Assembly: GCA_903772945.1 (NCBI GenBank)
Contig: CAICTM010001211.1
Location: 1-34,086 of the forward strand
Direction: 5' to 3'
DNA: 34,086 nucleotides
Source: Seminavis robusta
Lineage: Eukaryota; Bacillariophyta; Bacillariophyceae; Naviculales; Naviculaceae
Of the stretch, positions 1 through 11,199 are shown piece by piece. Within the stretch, counting starts at the first letter, position 1. Each line of letters opens with the position of its first letter. Both the position numbers and the translations under genes were made by a program. Below the pieces are notes generated by a model. The model ran no database searches. It saw only the letters and a program-made list of their open reading frames with translations, and was not told the origin of the DNA.

Positions 1-686
1 TGGAATTGCTGCTGCATTAAGGCAAGTTGCATCATATGAATCTGGTGTTGTTGCTGATAGAGTATCAGGTTACAAATGTAAGAATTTCTTGTTTGTGCTA
101 CAGGAGGATCTGCTTGTGGCGGTGGTTGTGGTTGTGGTGGCGGCGGCGGTGGTGGAACCATTGCTGTTGCAGTCGGTGGCTCCATTGCTGGTTGATTTGG
201 TGGCTCGATTTGCTGGTGGGTCGGTGGTGTGGTCCCTGTAACAGCCCACACACAAACAAATTCATGTGGTGCATACTTTTGCCGCTGTGGTTTGAATCCA
301 ACAATGTACTCTGAGAAGAACCTCTCTCCATTATCATGTGGCAATGGCTCTGCATTTGGAAATGGCTCATCCACTCCCACAGCCAGTGCTAGCTGATTCA
401 GGTAAGCCAACTCTGAATGATTCCAGTAAGGTACAACCTTTTCCCATCCAGCTGTAATTGACCTCCTTTCTTCCAGGCTTATTCTTGACAGGAAGGCTCT
501 CTTGTGTCTAATCTTGAGGTTGTATCTTGCTGTTCCAGCAAGGTTGAGTGAATCAGCAAGGGTTCTTCTCATTCCACCATTGCCAAAATTGGCAAACTTG
601 TCATGGAAAGCCTCCAGTTTGGATCTCCTCTGCTTGATAGGTACTCTGGGATGCTGTGCTTTGAATTGGGTGATGGTAGGATGGGG
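1..686 (-). CDS. C-terminal transposase-like frame, runs off the window
   Basis: This is the longest intact frame within the decayed element. It opens after a TGA at 689-687 and has no stop before the left edge, so at least 228 codons are open. It carries the LEAFHDKF...GNGGMRRTLADSL block, then EERRSITAGWEKVVPYWNHS, and then a low-complexity tail rich in Pro and Gln (PPPPPPPQPQPPPQ at about 155-105). The open length despite breaks upstream means either the 3' half is young or this part is under constraint. It has no independent start that I would trust: the first ATG in frame is inside the conserved block. It is best read as the remnant C-terminal part of the upstream pseudogene. Confidence 0.45.
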
Positions 687-2698
687 TCATACATGTGTTC
701 CAGTGCCAGGGGATCAGCCAAGTGAGCCGCTTTGTCAACGCAGTTCTCTACTGCTGGCTTGGTTATCAGAAAGTGGAACAAGGTATAGTTCTGTGGCTGG
801 ATCCTAGTCGCCCCTGTCCTGGCTGGGTACCATCACTGGCTGTCACCTTGTACCTGCAGAACCACTGCTGCAACCTCTGCCTCATTTTTCTGGTGACCTC
901 ATCTGCTTCCTTAGTTACTTGGAGTACCGAGCTCTGAAGACCTGGAGGCTTGCATTGTCGGAGATCTCTGCCATGGATAGTGCTTGCCATTGGAGGACAA
1001 GAGGCATGTTTCAATGCATGGAGGACCTTCTCATAGTAATCTGGTGAGTACTCATACAAGCAATCGCAAAGGTCTGCATTGCTTGAAAGTAATCAATGTG
1101 ACCCTTCCTCAAAGTTGACAGAATCCTCTTCTCATAATGAACCAGGCCAAGTCTTCCCTCATATCCTGGAAAGAGTAACTCCCAGTAGTCATCCTTGTGG
1201 GGCCAGGTGTCACTGTAACATGGCAGCTGGATTGAAGTGGCTCCTCCTTGCTAGCTGCATGGCAGCATGGAGAAGTGGATGTCTTGGTGGTAGGAACGAG
1301 AATGCTGAAGCAATCTCTCCAGTCTCAGTAGCAGCATCCCAAACAGCAGCAAGCACAAGACTCTTGCTGTAGTTCTTGATCACCTGGAAGGTGTGGTCTT
1401 GACAGAAGATTCCTTTGTTGCACTTGACACTTTGGATTCTCTTGTGTGCCTTTGGTTGTCACTGATCCTCCACGGATTCCTGTTTGAAGCACAAGCAGCA
1501 TCAAAGATGTACGGATGGTGTCACCAAGAGGAGGAAACTGTCGATGTAAGTGCCATCCTTTTGAAGAAAGGATCAGGATCAGTGTCGCTTCCTTGCCAGT
1601 ATGTAGAAGTAAGACATCATGGCTTAAGATACTCTCTGTTGATTGCGTTGTAGATGAGGCGGCTGCATAGGTCTCCATTTCAATAGGTTAACATGATAGA
1701 ATCGAATACTTCTGTTGCTGTTCGCTCCAATGACAAGCTTGTTAGGTAGAGCATACTTGGACTCCACTGGATAGAGCAATGAGCATGGTCTGGGATCGAG
1801 ACCAGCACTTCTGCAGAGTTGGCATCGAATCTTCTGTTGCAGCTTCACAAACCATGGACATGACTATACACCAAGAAGGAGACCAGTGATGCCAAAGATA
1901 GGGAACAGGGTCTTGTTCTTGGACCAGTTGTGCCTCGCATTCTTGAGTTGCCAGAGCATCTTCCATCGGGAAAAGGTACAGTAATTCCAAATCGATTCCA
2001 GTCCACAAGGAGTAGTTTCTGGCAAACAATGGAGTGGTAGTGGGATGATTTGAATTGCTCCTTCTGTGATGGACTGTCATGGTGAGTCCTTCAAAATGTT
2101 GGTGAATTGTGGATTCCTTGGCTTGTTAATGGATTCTGACACAGCTTCTGCCATGGCTAGCATTGCCAGTGTGCTCCTTTGGTCTTGTGCTGTTCCACAA
2201 AGGCATTATCATTTACAAGAGTGGTTACCTTTGACAAAGAGCTACTGGAGTTGTGTGGTTGTGGATTTCTTCTGTTGCCGGCTCTGATTTGGTTTGGCGG
2301 TGTTTGTTCTAGCAGAAAAGAAGGCATCTCCATTCTCCTTGTTGAGTGCTTCCAGCTTCTCTCTCATTCAGTGGAAGAGGACACTGAAGTGCCTTGTGAT
2401 CTTCTGCTCTCTCTGATGGTTTCCATTGTCAGCTCATTCAAATCTCCTCTTCCTCTTGTTACTGTATTCTTAATACAGAGAACGTGGTGTGTCTTTTGGA
2501 ACCTGACCCAAGATGTCTGGCCTTACAGATGACATCTTATTGGATCAAAGACTTCTGCTACCTCTCCTCCCAGCGTTGTTTGGGGTCCTTCTTCTCTGGC
2601 TCTCTTGGATCTGTTGTTGTTCAATTTGGCGAGTTCATAAGCTCTCTTCTGCTGGGAGTTCCTCTGTTGACTTTGGCAGCCCATTCCTCCATTGTGAG

Positions 2699-2735
2699 TG
2701 GTAGCTGCTGTTGCTGCTGTTGCTGCTGCTGTTCC
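2699..2735. repeat. CTG/TTG microsatellite
   Basis: An imperfect (CTG/TTG)n run near the 5' end of the decayed transposase-like gene. On the minus strand it gives (CAG/CAA)n, readable as poly-Ser/Asn, poly-Ala/Thr or poly-Gln depending on frame. A (GGTT)n run follows at about 2793-2813. Confidence 0.8.
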
Positions 2736-2743
2736 GGTCATGA

Positions 2744-3522
2744 TGGTGCTGCTTTTGGCTGAGATAATGACTCTCCGGTGGTGTTGCCGGTGGTTGGTTG
2801 GTTGGTTGGTTGAGTGAGCGGCAGGATGTCATTGTCGATTTTTCGCGATGGAATCCTTCTTTCGGTTTTCGCGAAAGAAGAAATCCGCCATTTGGTAGCA
2901 CACTGTATCCGTAATATCTATAAATGGTACGTTAAGTATATTTGAATATTTGCTGACGCACTTGCTGATGTCATAGGTTGATTAGCCAATCAGATCACTG
3001 CCTTCCACCCCTTTCGCCCTCGCTCTCACTCCGAAAGCAACGGAGCAACAAAAACACCAATCAAAAGATATTTTCAGCGTGCTCGGCGACTTGGATCTGG
3101 TTTTGGGCTGGGGTTTTGTTGGATCTTGGTGCAGTCGCAGTTGCTCCTCGCGCGCACTCCCACCCGAGACTTTTGCGGATTGTCTATGCAAGATTTGCCC
3201 TTTCGCCACGAAGGAATGAAAGGCAATCATGTCCCGTCGCCGACGAGCGCGTGGGCACACAAGTGCATGCAGCAACCTCGGTCCGGGATAAAATAAGGTG
3301 GCCGATGCTCACGGGAGGAGCAACAGGATGTTGCGGGTTGCGGGTGCCTAAGATTTGCTTTGCCGGCCAAAGAAATAAATGTGGTTGGTAGTCAAGTTTG
3401 CCACACGGGTAGTACCACCCAAATGTAGCGCGCTCCTACACTGTACGGTAGAGGGTTTGCGAAGTTCAGTAGCATTGCTCATAATAAGTCTAAGCTGTTG
3501 TTACAATAGTAGCAGTAGTAGT
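2744..3522. other. Intergenic, no gene seen
   Basis: Upstream flank of the transposase remnant and downstream flank of the DUF6824 gene. Open frames here (for example 2978-3391 plus) show no recognisable domain. Apart from the hairpin at 2856-2880 I see nothing to annotate. Confidence 0.5.
2856..2880. repeat. Hairpin, 9-bp perfect stem
   Basis: CTTCTTTCG at 2856-2864 pairs with CGAAAGAAG at 2872-2880 across a 7-nt loop. It lies just outside the 5' end of the decayed transposase-like gene, so it could be part of an element terminus. No partner copy is visible at the other end because that end is outside the window. Confidence 0.5.
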
Positions 3523-4584
3523 CTAAATAGAGTAGTGGAATGGGGAGCTGTTGCGATTGATTCGCCTCGTGTTGTAATGGTGTGCGGAATCATCCATCAT
3601 CATCATTATGTCCATATCGTCTGCGATATGAAGTGGCTCCATGTCGTAGCTGACAAAGTGGTCGGAAGAGTGAAGTGTCTGGTTCATGGCATTGAAGTTG
3701 GTATTGTTGTGTGTGTTTGCGTTTGTGAAGCTCCAGTTTTGTTGTGTCATGGCGGGAATTTGAGTTTCCGCCGATGGGGTTTCGCAAGAGGCTTCCAACA
3801 TATCGAACTCTTCTTCCTCCAACATTCCAAAAGAGGCAAAACTGAGGCCTGACTCTTCTCGGGCAAATGGAGGGCGGCTTGGGACGGTGAATGTGCATTG
3901 TGCGATGTGTCTGTCAAAAGTGCTAGCTCTCGCAATGTCTGGCTTTTGGAGGTCAGGCGAGCATTGAACAGAAGGGCCAGTCATCATGGTGTGATGAGTT
4001 GACTCTCCCACATCCATGAGAATAGTGGAGACATCACGTTCAATTATTGGTGGCATGAATGCAAATCCTTCCATTCTTTGGGTGAATGTATCATCCGTGG
4101 TCAGTCTCTTGAGACTTGGTCTGCCTAGAGTTGGAGTGCATGTGGCGTCGGAGGCGAAGACTGGAATGGGAGATGCACATTGGGAAGATGCAACCCAGGG
4201 AGTGGGTACTGTAACCTTTGCAGTGACAGGGGAGGAGGATGGTGATTGGTCCTTGCCAGTCTTCTTGGAATCTCTCATAGCTTGTGCTGTTTTCTCAGCA
4301 GCCTTGTCATCTCCAATCTCGTACCAGAGCTGTGTGTTTACATCCTTGGAAAGGAATCTTCCAGGAGGATTGAGAGATCGGACAGCCTTGACGATTTGCT
4401 CAGCAATCAGAGGGCGTTGATTGCGGGGCAAAGATGTGTACTTCTCTCTGTTGTTGTGGATCAATTCACGCCATCTCTTGTTACCAGGGTGCTTTGTGAT
4501 ACCAGCTCCCCTGCCGCTAAGAACATCATGTGCGTGTGGTTGGCTAATGCAGCCCTGAGATGCAGTGTATGCTGTGGATGTCAT
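3523..4584 (-). CDS. DUF6824-domain protein, putative DNA-binding regulator
   Basis: Intronless frame of 353 aa starting at an ATG at 4584-4582. Residues about 18-112 hold a clear DUF6824 domain: DVLSGRGAGITKHPGNKRWR near the start, then a basic amphipathic stretch, NPPGRFLSKD, and a WYEIGDDKAAEKTAQAMRD end. The G-R-G...HPGN-K-x-[WF]-R signature is typical of the diatom family, whose members are numerous and presumed to be nuclear regulators; the molecular role is not established. The rest (about 113-353) is low-complexity and acidic: it contains Ser/Pro-rich tracts, an LEEEEFDMLEAS patch that could act as an activation segment, an Asn-rich run, and DDMDIMMMMDD near the C-terminus. No signal peptide or membrane segment is seen. 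Neighbours on both sides are unrelated, so no pathway can be inferred. Confidence 0.85.
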   Translation of the reverse strand: MTSTAYTASQGCISQPHAHDVLSGRGAGITKHPGNKRWRELIHNNREKYTSLPRNQRPLIAEQIVKAVRSLNPPGRFLSKDVNTQLWYEIGDDKAAEKTAQAMRDSKKTGKDQSPSSSPVTAKVTVPTPWVASSQCASPIPVFASDATCTPTLGRPSLKRLTTDDTFTQRMEGFAFMPPIIERDVSTILMDVGESTHHTMMTGPSVQCSPDLQKPDIARASTFDRHIAQCTFTVPSRPPFAREESGLSFASFGMLEEEEFDMLEASCETPSAETQIPAMTQQNWSFTNANTHNNTNFNAMNQTLHSSDHFVSYDMEPLHIADDMDIMMMMDDSAHHYNTRRINRNSSPFHYSI

Positions 4585-4898
4585 TTTTGTGTGTGTTGCT
4601 GTAGTGTTTTTGTGTTTGTTGCTTTCTGAATTTGTGAGCTTCTATTCTCGGACGGAGATCCATCATTCATGTCCAACTGCGGATGGATATCTTGATCTTT
4701 TTGCGGCATAACGATCCGGGCAACATCGAAAGCAGCTCGGTAGTTGTGACAAGCGACCAACCAGTACATGCAGCTTCCATATTTATACCATCTTGGGGTG
4801 TCTCAATCCTGCACAACCCAGTAATTTCGTACCATAAATCCTTAAGAGTCCCCAAGATCGACGGGCAGTATGATTTAAGAGCCTAGTACCGCTATACT

Positions 4899-4931
4899 CA
4901 AAACGACATGCAAAAATTACAAGTCGTTTTG
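4899..4931. repeat. Hairpin, 9-bp perfect stem
   Basis: CAAAACGAC at 4899-4907 is the exact reverse complement of GTCGTTTTG at 4923-4931, with a 15-nt A-rich loop. It lies about 315 bp upstream of the DUF6824 start. Its role is unknown; a cruciform or a small fold in a leader RNA is possible. Confidence 0.45.
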
Positions 4932-7900
4932 CCTTCACATTTTGATTCTAATCGCACACAGTCGGTCACCATTCCCTTCGGACATGCTGAGCAAGGTATC
5001 TTTGTCTGGGCTAGAGTAGGTATAGTCCTAGTTTTTACTCCACAAACTGTAACAGATCAGACTTGGATTCTATAGTGCCACGGCTCGACTCCCGCTCGGG
5101 TGGTCCAGAACCAAACGAGTTACGATCTACCGGGTTGTTGTGATAGCTACTCCCACAGGCAATGCCTCCAATCTGGGTTGATCCTGAATAGATGCGACTC
5201 TCTTGGCAGCTTTTTCTTGGGTTGGGCTGGGCTGGGTTGCTGACTGTAGATTTTTCTTCCCTGCCTCTCGCCATCAGGACAGTCATTGGCAAAAAGGGAG
5301 AGAGACCTTCCCCGACCGCCACATCACCGTACATCGTACCATTCAGCTAATCCCTCTGCAGGACCAGGGGAGGGGAGGCTTTTTGATGGCTTTTTTGGCA
5401 ACCGAAATAGTTCAAGCTCGGGGATGGTTAGAGCAATGCCAACTCTGGTACAGTAGAAGATTCGGATTATTAAAGCAAGTTGGATGGTGAAATTCCATGT
5501 ATGTTCAGCGGGGCGGTATCTTTCTCGATGCATTCCTTTAGTGGGGATCACGACGAGGTTCCAATGAAAGAACCGGTATACCAGCAAGCCAGGTTGCTGT
5601 GATACGGCGATTCGTCATCGATAGATATACCGGTACGCCGTCCGAGTATTCTTGTAAGACCAGCCTACTCTAGGCATTGTGTACTTCTGCCTGGACCGAT
5701 GCGGTCATCCTGAGTGATGCACTGTTGATTGATAGTGGATGCTGGGGAAGGATGTGGGATCTAGCTCGGAATTGTGTCCTCTGGCTGGACCGATGGTGCC
5801 ATCCAGGGTGTTCGTTTTGCTTGGGATCGTCTTCTGCGTGACATTGTGACTTTCTCCAGTGCAAAAGCTTTTAGCTTTGGACATTACTACTGCATCTGAC
5901 ACATTGGCACAGCCTGAGGCACGCACGCAGGGCTCGGACAAAGTTCCTCCGAGATGACATGATGTAATGTCAACTGGAAGGTAGGCCAGCTCCCGTTGTA
6001 TGTGCATTGGTCGAGTTGATGCGCGGGTGGGGGAGCATGGTGCGGTTCTCTGGCTGGGTTTTGGATTGGTCTTGTGCGGTCCAGGCAAGGCCTCGACTTG
6101 GTCAAGCACCGGGGGTGGGCTAGCCAACATCGAATCTGCTTGATAGAGAATGTTGTCAGGGTTTGACTTGATTGACAATAAGCCAACAATGGTCGACGCT
6201 ACGAAAGTAAAGGATAGCGCATGACATGGCTGACCCAGCAATGAGAAGACGCCCCTTGTATGTTGTTGCTGCGGGAGGTGGCGATCCTTTACCAATGGAT
6301 GGGATCATTCATCGAAGCCAACATCGTGATCCTGGAGGAAAGATTCGCCCGCACAGCATGTGCAATCGTTTCGATCTTGCACCAGAGCTGAGGCACATGA
6401 TGGTGCTTCGTCGTGGTGAGGGTTGCTTGACTGAAAGCGGTACGAAGGCATGGCATGACGGCAGCGCCTCGAGAGACTGCGGAGCATGACTTGGCTGCGT
6501 ACAAGAACTGGCTGCGATAAATGGTCCGGGGAAAGACCCACTCGGATTCTCTCGATGTAAAGCTGGTGTTGACTGCGACCCGTGGCCGGTGTATCGTTGG
6601 AGCCAGGCAAAGTGACTTTCGGAATAGTGTCTTCTGGTACGTCCTCGTGACGAGGAGGAAAGCATCCGTTCATCGAGTGCGGAAGAAGGTGGAAGAAGTT
6701 GGAACTCAGGTGCTCCGCTCGAGTGAATCGAACCACGTACGATGCTGATTCGGAGTACCAAGTCCTGTTGGTCAGAGGATTTGGTCATTCGTGGGCTCGA
6801 ATGCACCTTTGAATGTTGTCTGAATGTTTTCTCCCAGTCTTCCACCGGCGTCGAGTGACAAAGCCGCGTCTCGTCACTGCCGTGGTTGCTGAACTCGTTT
6901 CTTGATCCTCCACCGCCTCGAGAACTCGACCCAAGCAACATCGAAGTAGACAAACGACGACGGCCAACCAGGTATACGAGCTGATCCAACCCAAGCTCTG
7001 GCCATCCGCATCAGCGTATCAGCGTGTGTTTCCAAAACAATAGCCCACATTAGTGCGTCTCTGATCAAGGACACGTACCTGGAAACTTGGAGTTTGCGCT
7101 CACTATACATGAATATCTGGGGCTGATGTTCTCTCGCGGCATGCCGAAAACTTGGATAGCCTGGAGAATATCTCATGGTCTCGACTCCTATCTAGCTAGC
7201 GCTTGTTTGGCAGAGTGAAGTGATCGGGTCTGTCCGGGACGAGAACTGCGCGGTTGCCGGCAAAAAGACAATTGGATGAGATTGGCACGCATTTACTGCA
7301 GTGCAAAGCATGGTGGCTCTAGCTAGTAGGAGGCCCAGACTCGCGATGGCGTATACTTGTTGTGTGGAGAGAGACATACTATTGGGCTCTTCTCTTGGAA
7401 ATTCGTGGTTCCGAGTGCGTCGCGCAGAATCACACGGTGAGGAGATGCATGGGACTGGCAGGCTGATGGGACAATCAGATTCTGATCGGGTGTCGAACTT
7501 GATAGTGATGGATTGGAGGGCAAAAGGAAGCGAAGGGTAGTTCTCCCATCCATGCAATGAGCCGTGTCTACGTTTTTTCAATCGAATTCCTTTGGTCAAG
7601 ATGGGAGGTTGCACTGCTGAAGTCACAACTCAAGAGTCAGCAGTCATGAGCCCTTGGGTGGTGCAGCACCATTGAGATTGTTGTCCCGTACCGCAGCATA
7701 GGAATGAATCGAATCCCTTGGTCAGCGGCATTCTCCCTTTCATGGGTGAGCCATGAACACACACAGCTCTCCCATTCTTGTCCGCGCCGAAAGCCAATAA
7801 TATTGTTTTCGTTTTTGCGGCCACAGGGAAAAGTTGGAGTCGCGTCGAGTCAGGTTACACATGAGGAAGCAACGACAAACTCATCGTTGGGTTTTGATGA

Positions 7901-8041
7901 GCCGCCAACAGGAAGGCTGATAAAAGAAGCAATTGAACAAGCCGACAGACAGAGTTATAACAGGTCCGTTACCCACTCTGGGGTATCGTTAGTGTTGTGG
8001 ACGACTGTTTCCTGGAATGTGCTCTGCTTTGGTGGCCATGG

Positions 8042-8055
8042 TACCGGTACCGGTA
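8042..8055. repeat. Two overlapping TACCGGTA palindromes
   Basis: TACCGGTA occurs at 8042-8049 and again at 8048-8055, and the flanking GGTACC continues the pattern to about 8062. It is one of the densest sites of a palindrome that recurs through the window (see findings). Confidence 0.85.
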
Positions 8056-8250
8056 CTGGTACCATACTGTGGTGGTGGGGGCTGGGCTGTTACTATGACA
8101 GACGACTCGGGATCCACAGTCACGGTTCGTGACTGGGGAATCCATGACTCAGATTCAGTTGCGGTAAATAAAAGGGCGGAGACTTCCGGAGTTTCAGAGT
8201 TTTCTACCAATTGCCCTCAACGCACTGAGGGTCTTTCACACTTTTATCGC

Positions 8251-8260
8251 TGTATGTGTA

Positions 8261-8291
<31 letters not shown>

Positions 8292-8302
8292 AGGTGTGTG
8301 TA
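8251..8302. repeat. TG microsatellite
   Basis: A (TG)n-rich run interrupted by TA and TTT. A second, cleaner (GT)n run lies at 8426-8450. Both are just upstream of the 148-bp tandem repeat. Confidence 0.85.
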
Positions 8303-8467
8303 CGTTGAGATACGTTGAGTGTTGTGTGAGATGTGTGATGTTGTGTGAGATGTGTGTAGACACTACTAAGAGTTAATCTACGACGAATCTACCATTTGGA
8401 TGTTTATCCATGGGGTATACCGTTTTGTGTGTGTGTGTGTGTGTGTTTGTTGCAGCTGCTTTCGTCG

Positions 8468-8782
8468 CATAAGGGACACTTGCTTCGTTAAGGATAGGGA
8501 TTAATCTTGTGTGTTCTGTTGGACACAGTAGTTTCTACGCATGGGTACCAGTACTGGCTGGCTATGCAGACTCGCTAGTGTGTCCAGATAAACACGGTGG
8601 AGGTTTTGCCAAAGACATAAGGGACATTTTCCTTGTTAAGGATAGGGATTTATATTGTGTGTTCTGTTGGACACAGTACTCTGGACCCATGGGTACCGAT
8701 ACCACTGTGCCCGTACTGGCTGGCTATGGAGACTTGCTATCAATAGTGTGTCCAGTTGAACACGGTAAAAGATTTGACCAAT
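8468..8782 (+). repeat. Two-copy 148-bp tandem repeat with internal inverted repeat
   Basis: Copy 1 runs about 8468-8615 and copy 2 about 8616-8782; both begin CATAAGGGACA. They share TTAAGGATAGGGATT, GTGTGTTCTGTTGGACACAG, a GGTACC-containing core, CTGGCTGGCTATG, and a TAGTGTGTCCAG...AACACGG end. Copy 2 carries insertions in the GGTACC core and before TAGTGTG. Within each copy TTGGACACA near the start is complementary to TGTGTCCA near the end (about 8519 with 8578; about 8667 with 8746), so each unit can fold on itself. This may be the residue of a small foldback element; no coding signal is seen. Confidence 0.75.
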
Positions 8783-9328
8783 CAAATCTCTTTTTGACAG
8801 TTGAGGGCACCGGCCTCCGGCTGCTTGTTCTCTGTTCGTATCATCTTACGACTCAGGTGACTAAGATTGTGAATACCTTAACTCTCAGCAGCTCTCTCAG
8901 CTCTGCATCCCCATCCAAGACCCGTTTACAGCTGAGAGGCTGAGATGCTCGAGATCCGGTTCTGTACCGGTCCATGACATTGTAATGCCCCATTATGTAC
9001 AAATACCGGTGGGCTGGCTTTTTTAAAAGCCCCCTTTTCCCTTACAACTTCTTTTATTAGTTAGTAGCTACTAGTAATGTACCGATACTCCAGGATTCTT
9101 TTGGTGATGTGACCTTCACCAGCACACTTTTTAGAAGTACTTTGGAGCAAAGACAGCTAACGAAGAAGGTTCGTATAGTGACGCAGTGTCGCGAAGGCCT
9201 TCTGTGTTTTGGCATGCAAGTCTGAAGGTTGACAACTTGCGCGGTTCTCTTCTGGCGTTGCGGTACCGGTTCTGGGGACGCCCATCTCATTCATCCTTCC
9301 ATAATTTGAACAAAAGATCCACAGCAAC

Positions 9329-11199
9329 ATGGATCCTCCTTACCAAAGGTACACTGACTCTGTGAGATTGAGCCGTGAGGATGTTGCGGATCCTCCTTGC
9401 CAAAGATCCATTGACTCTGTGAGCCGTGAGGAGTATGAAGCCCTGCAAGCCGAGATCAAGCAGATGAAACGAACAATGGCAGAGCTTGTGGAGCGTCACA
9501 ATGCCGGTGTCACTGAGAATGTATCGGACGATGCAGAAGATCCCACGCCAACTCCTCCAGCCACGTGTACCGAAACCATCAAGGCAAAGACCAAAGAGCT
9601 CTATGAGTCTCAAGCCACAGCTGTGGTACAAATGGTTTCTTCCATGGACTTGCTCAGTCAGTTTTCTTTAAATACTGCTTTTCTCATTGCTGCAGCTTCT
9701 GTGATTGCCAAGTTCCTCTTTGCTTTCTTCTATACTACTACTACGACAGCCCAATGCACTCCTACCAAGACCATTCTAGATGGTGATTGGTCAGCACAGA
9801 CCTATCAAGATCTTTTCAATACAGAGACACGCCAGTATCTTTGCACCACACACTACCTGGACCAGTATCAGTTTGCCGTTGGGAATCAAAACGAACGTCA
9901 GAAAACTGATCCTTTGTTTGGGTTTGAGGAGCCATTTGTGGACTTGTCCACGTTTGAGTATACATGGGTATGGACTGCATTCAAAGGAGGGGTCTTGCGG
10001 AGCACTGCTTTTGATAATTGGGAACGTCTGGCCTTCAAACAGGGTGATGAAACATACTTTGTCTCGGACTGTGCCAGAGAATGTGCCAAAAGGGACGCCC
10101 CCTATGGTATGTACGCCATCAATGGCCAATATCAAGAAGAAGAGTGTTTGTGTGGCTTTAGTACGTGGAATGATACATGCCTTGCACACTACACTGGAGA
10201 TGCCGAGCACTGTGTTGTGTGGTATGGGGACCTCTATGAGTATTTCCTCTGGAATGATACAAAATTTAGTACGAACTTCCTTTTGTTCTCCAAGTATGAT
10301 ACTCCAGAACAGTTCCGAGAGTGTTCACAAGAAGAAGTAGAGACTCTGTGTCAGACGGATATTCTGGAAGAGGAACAGAGCAAGCCACCAAAGGTGCAGT
10401 GGGATGGATACATTGATGATGATGATGCGTCCATTCCTGATGGCATGTACTGGAAGCACTGCAGTTTGAATGGCTTTAGTTGCTCCGATTATGGGCATGA
10501 CCAGTGCGAGCCATATGGACACGTTTGTGGTGAGACTGGTTACGAGGACGGTGGCTGGGATGAGAGACAATGCCATGGCATTGTCTCCGTAACCTACATT
10601 ACATGCCCAGCTGTTCATGTCATCTTGGGGTCCAGTTTAGGATATCTCAGTTATCTGGAGTTGGTGTTGGTGACGCTGTTGGCTTGCTTGGCTCTCTTTA
10701 TGCGTGGGGAGAACCCTGTGCACGTGTTCAAAGAAAACGCAAAGATTCTTGCTTATCAAGTCGCCAGGTACGTCCAGGAACTTGTGTTCCAAGCCCACTA
10801 CAACTGTATCCTAATGGCAGCATGCTGCTCACACGTTGCATTGTTCCTTCATCTTCCAGGGAGCAGGTAAACAAGAAACTTGCGAAGTACCAAGGTGACA
10901 TCAACGAGACGTTGACCAAAACAGAAAAGGGGAAGAGAACATCCGAAAAGGTGAACCTCATATATGCTGCCACATTGGAACAGGAAGGACTGCAAGGAAC
11001 ACTGGAACTTTCGGCGCCCGCACCTGCTCCAACCGAAGCACCTTCTTCCCCCGTTTCTCCAACCCCCATTCTGCAGTCTGGTCAAGACACTGGCGGTGCT
11101 GATGTCGCCGGGGCTGATGAGGATGTCAAAGAACTTGATGATGGTGGTATCAAAGAAGTTGTGATCGTTGAAAGCTTTGATGATGTAGCTCATTGTTAG
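9329..11199 (+). CDS. Two-exon membrane protein with Cys-rich (WSC-like?) ectodomain
   Basis: Join 9329-10767 and 10860-11199. The 92-nt intron begins GTACGT and ends TTCCAG and splits an Arg codon (AG|G), giving 592 aa. ATG at 9329 is the first in frame. The N-terminus holds a small internal duplication (DPPYQRYTDSV then DPPCQRSIDSV, each followed by SRE), then a coiled-coil-like stretch at about 33-57. A hydrophobic segment lies at about 112-135. The region about 140-430 is rich in Cys, Trp, Tyr and acidic residues; CARECAKRDAPYGMYAINGQ followed by ECLCG recalls the C-x3-C and C-x-C-G spacing of WSC carbohydrate-binding domains, but this is only a weak match. A second membrane segment (about 433-458) precedes a charged tail with a Pro/Ala-rich stretch and an acidic end. 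A surface or endomembrane protein is likely; function unknown. Confidence 0.8.

Larger units (their letters stand above)
1..2743 (-). pseudogene. Decayed DDE transposase-like gene
   Basis: Read on the minus strand, conserved-looking blocks succeed one another in different frames, so this is one gene broken by many indels and stops. In order I see: an N-terminal Ser/Asn/Gln/His-rich part (about 2743-2640); a Cys-containing block with CQLC (about 1840-1800); a block with DHTFQVIKNY (about 1405-1372), which resembles the first catalytic-Asp strand of DDE transposases; DDYWELLFPGYEGRLG followed by VHYEKRILSTLRKGHIDYF (about 1180-1085); CLYEYSPDYYEKVLHALKH in another frame (about 1065-1010); and LEAFHDKFANFGNGGMRRTL with LADSLNLAGTARYNL (about 625-510). 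The order of blocks and the 'LEAFH...FGNGG' C-terminus suit a eukaryotic cut-and-paste transposase, but I cannot name the superfamily. No terminal inverted repeats were identified with certainty. Confidence 0.55.
4585..9328. other. Long gene-poor interval
   Basis: About 4.7 kb with no frame I can defend as coding. Frames up to 226 codons exist on the minus strand (for example 6309-6989 and 5705-6295) but have compositionally odd translations with no domain, and they overlap other open frames. The interval holds hairpin 4899-4931, TACCGGTA palindromes (5628, 8042, 8048), TG microsatellites and the 148-bp tandem repeat, all listed separately. Short exons of a divergent gene or a non-coding RNA cannot be excluded. 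Confidence 0.5.

Noticed and set aside
5705..6295. 196-codon open frame on the minus strand
   Set aside because: No recognisable motif, no splice partners, low-complexity composition; kept as intergenic.
6309..6989. 226-codon open frame on the minus strand
   Set aside because: Ser/Arg-rich translation with no domain, overlapped by several other open frames of similar length; looks like chance openness in GC-balanced DNA.
7704..8132. 142-codon plus frame with a Gly-Thr repeat
   Set aside because: The GTGTGT peptide comes from the TACCGGTA repeat itself; no other coding sign.
8251..8782. CRISPR-like repeat array
   Set aside because: Only two long diverged units plus microsatellites; no regular short repeats and spacers, and the genome is eukaryotic.
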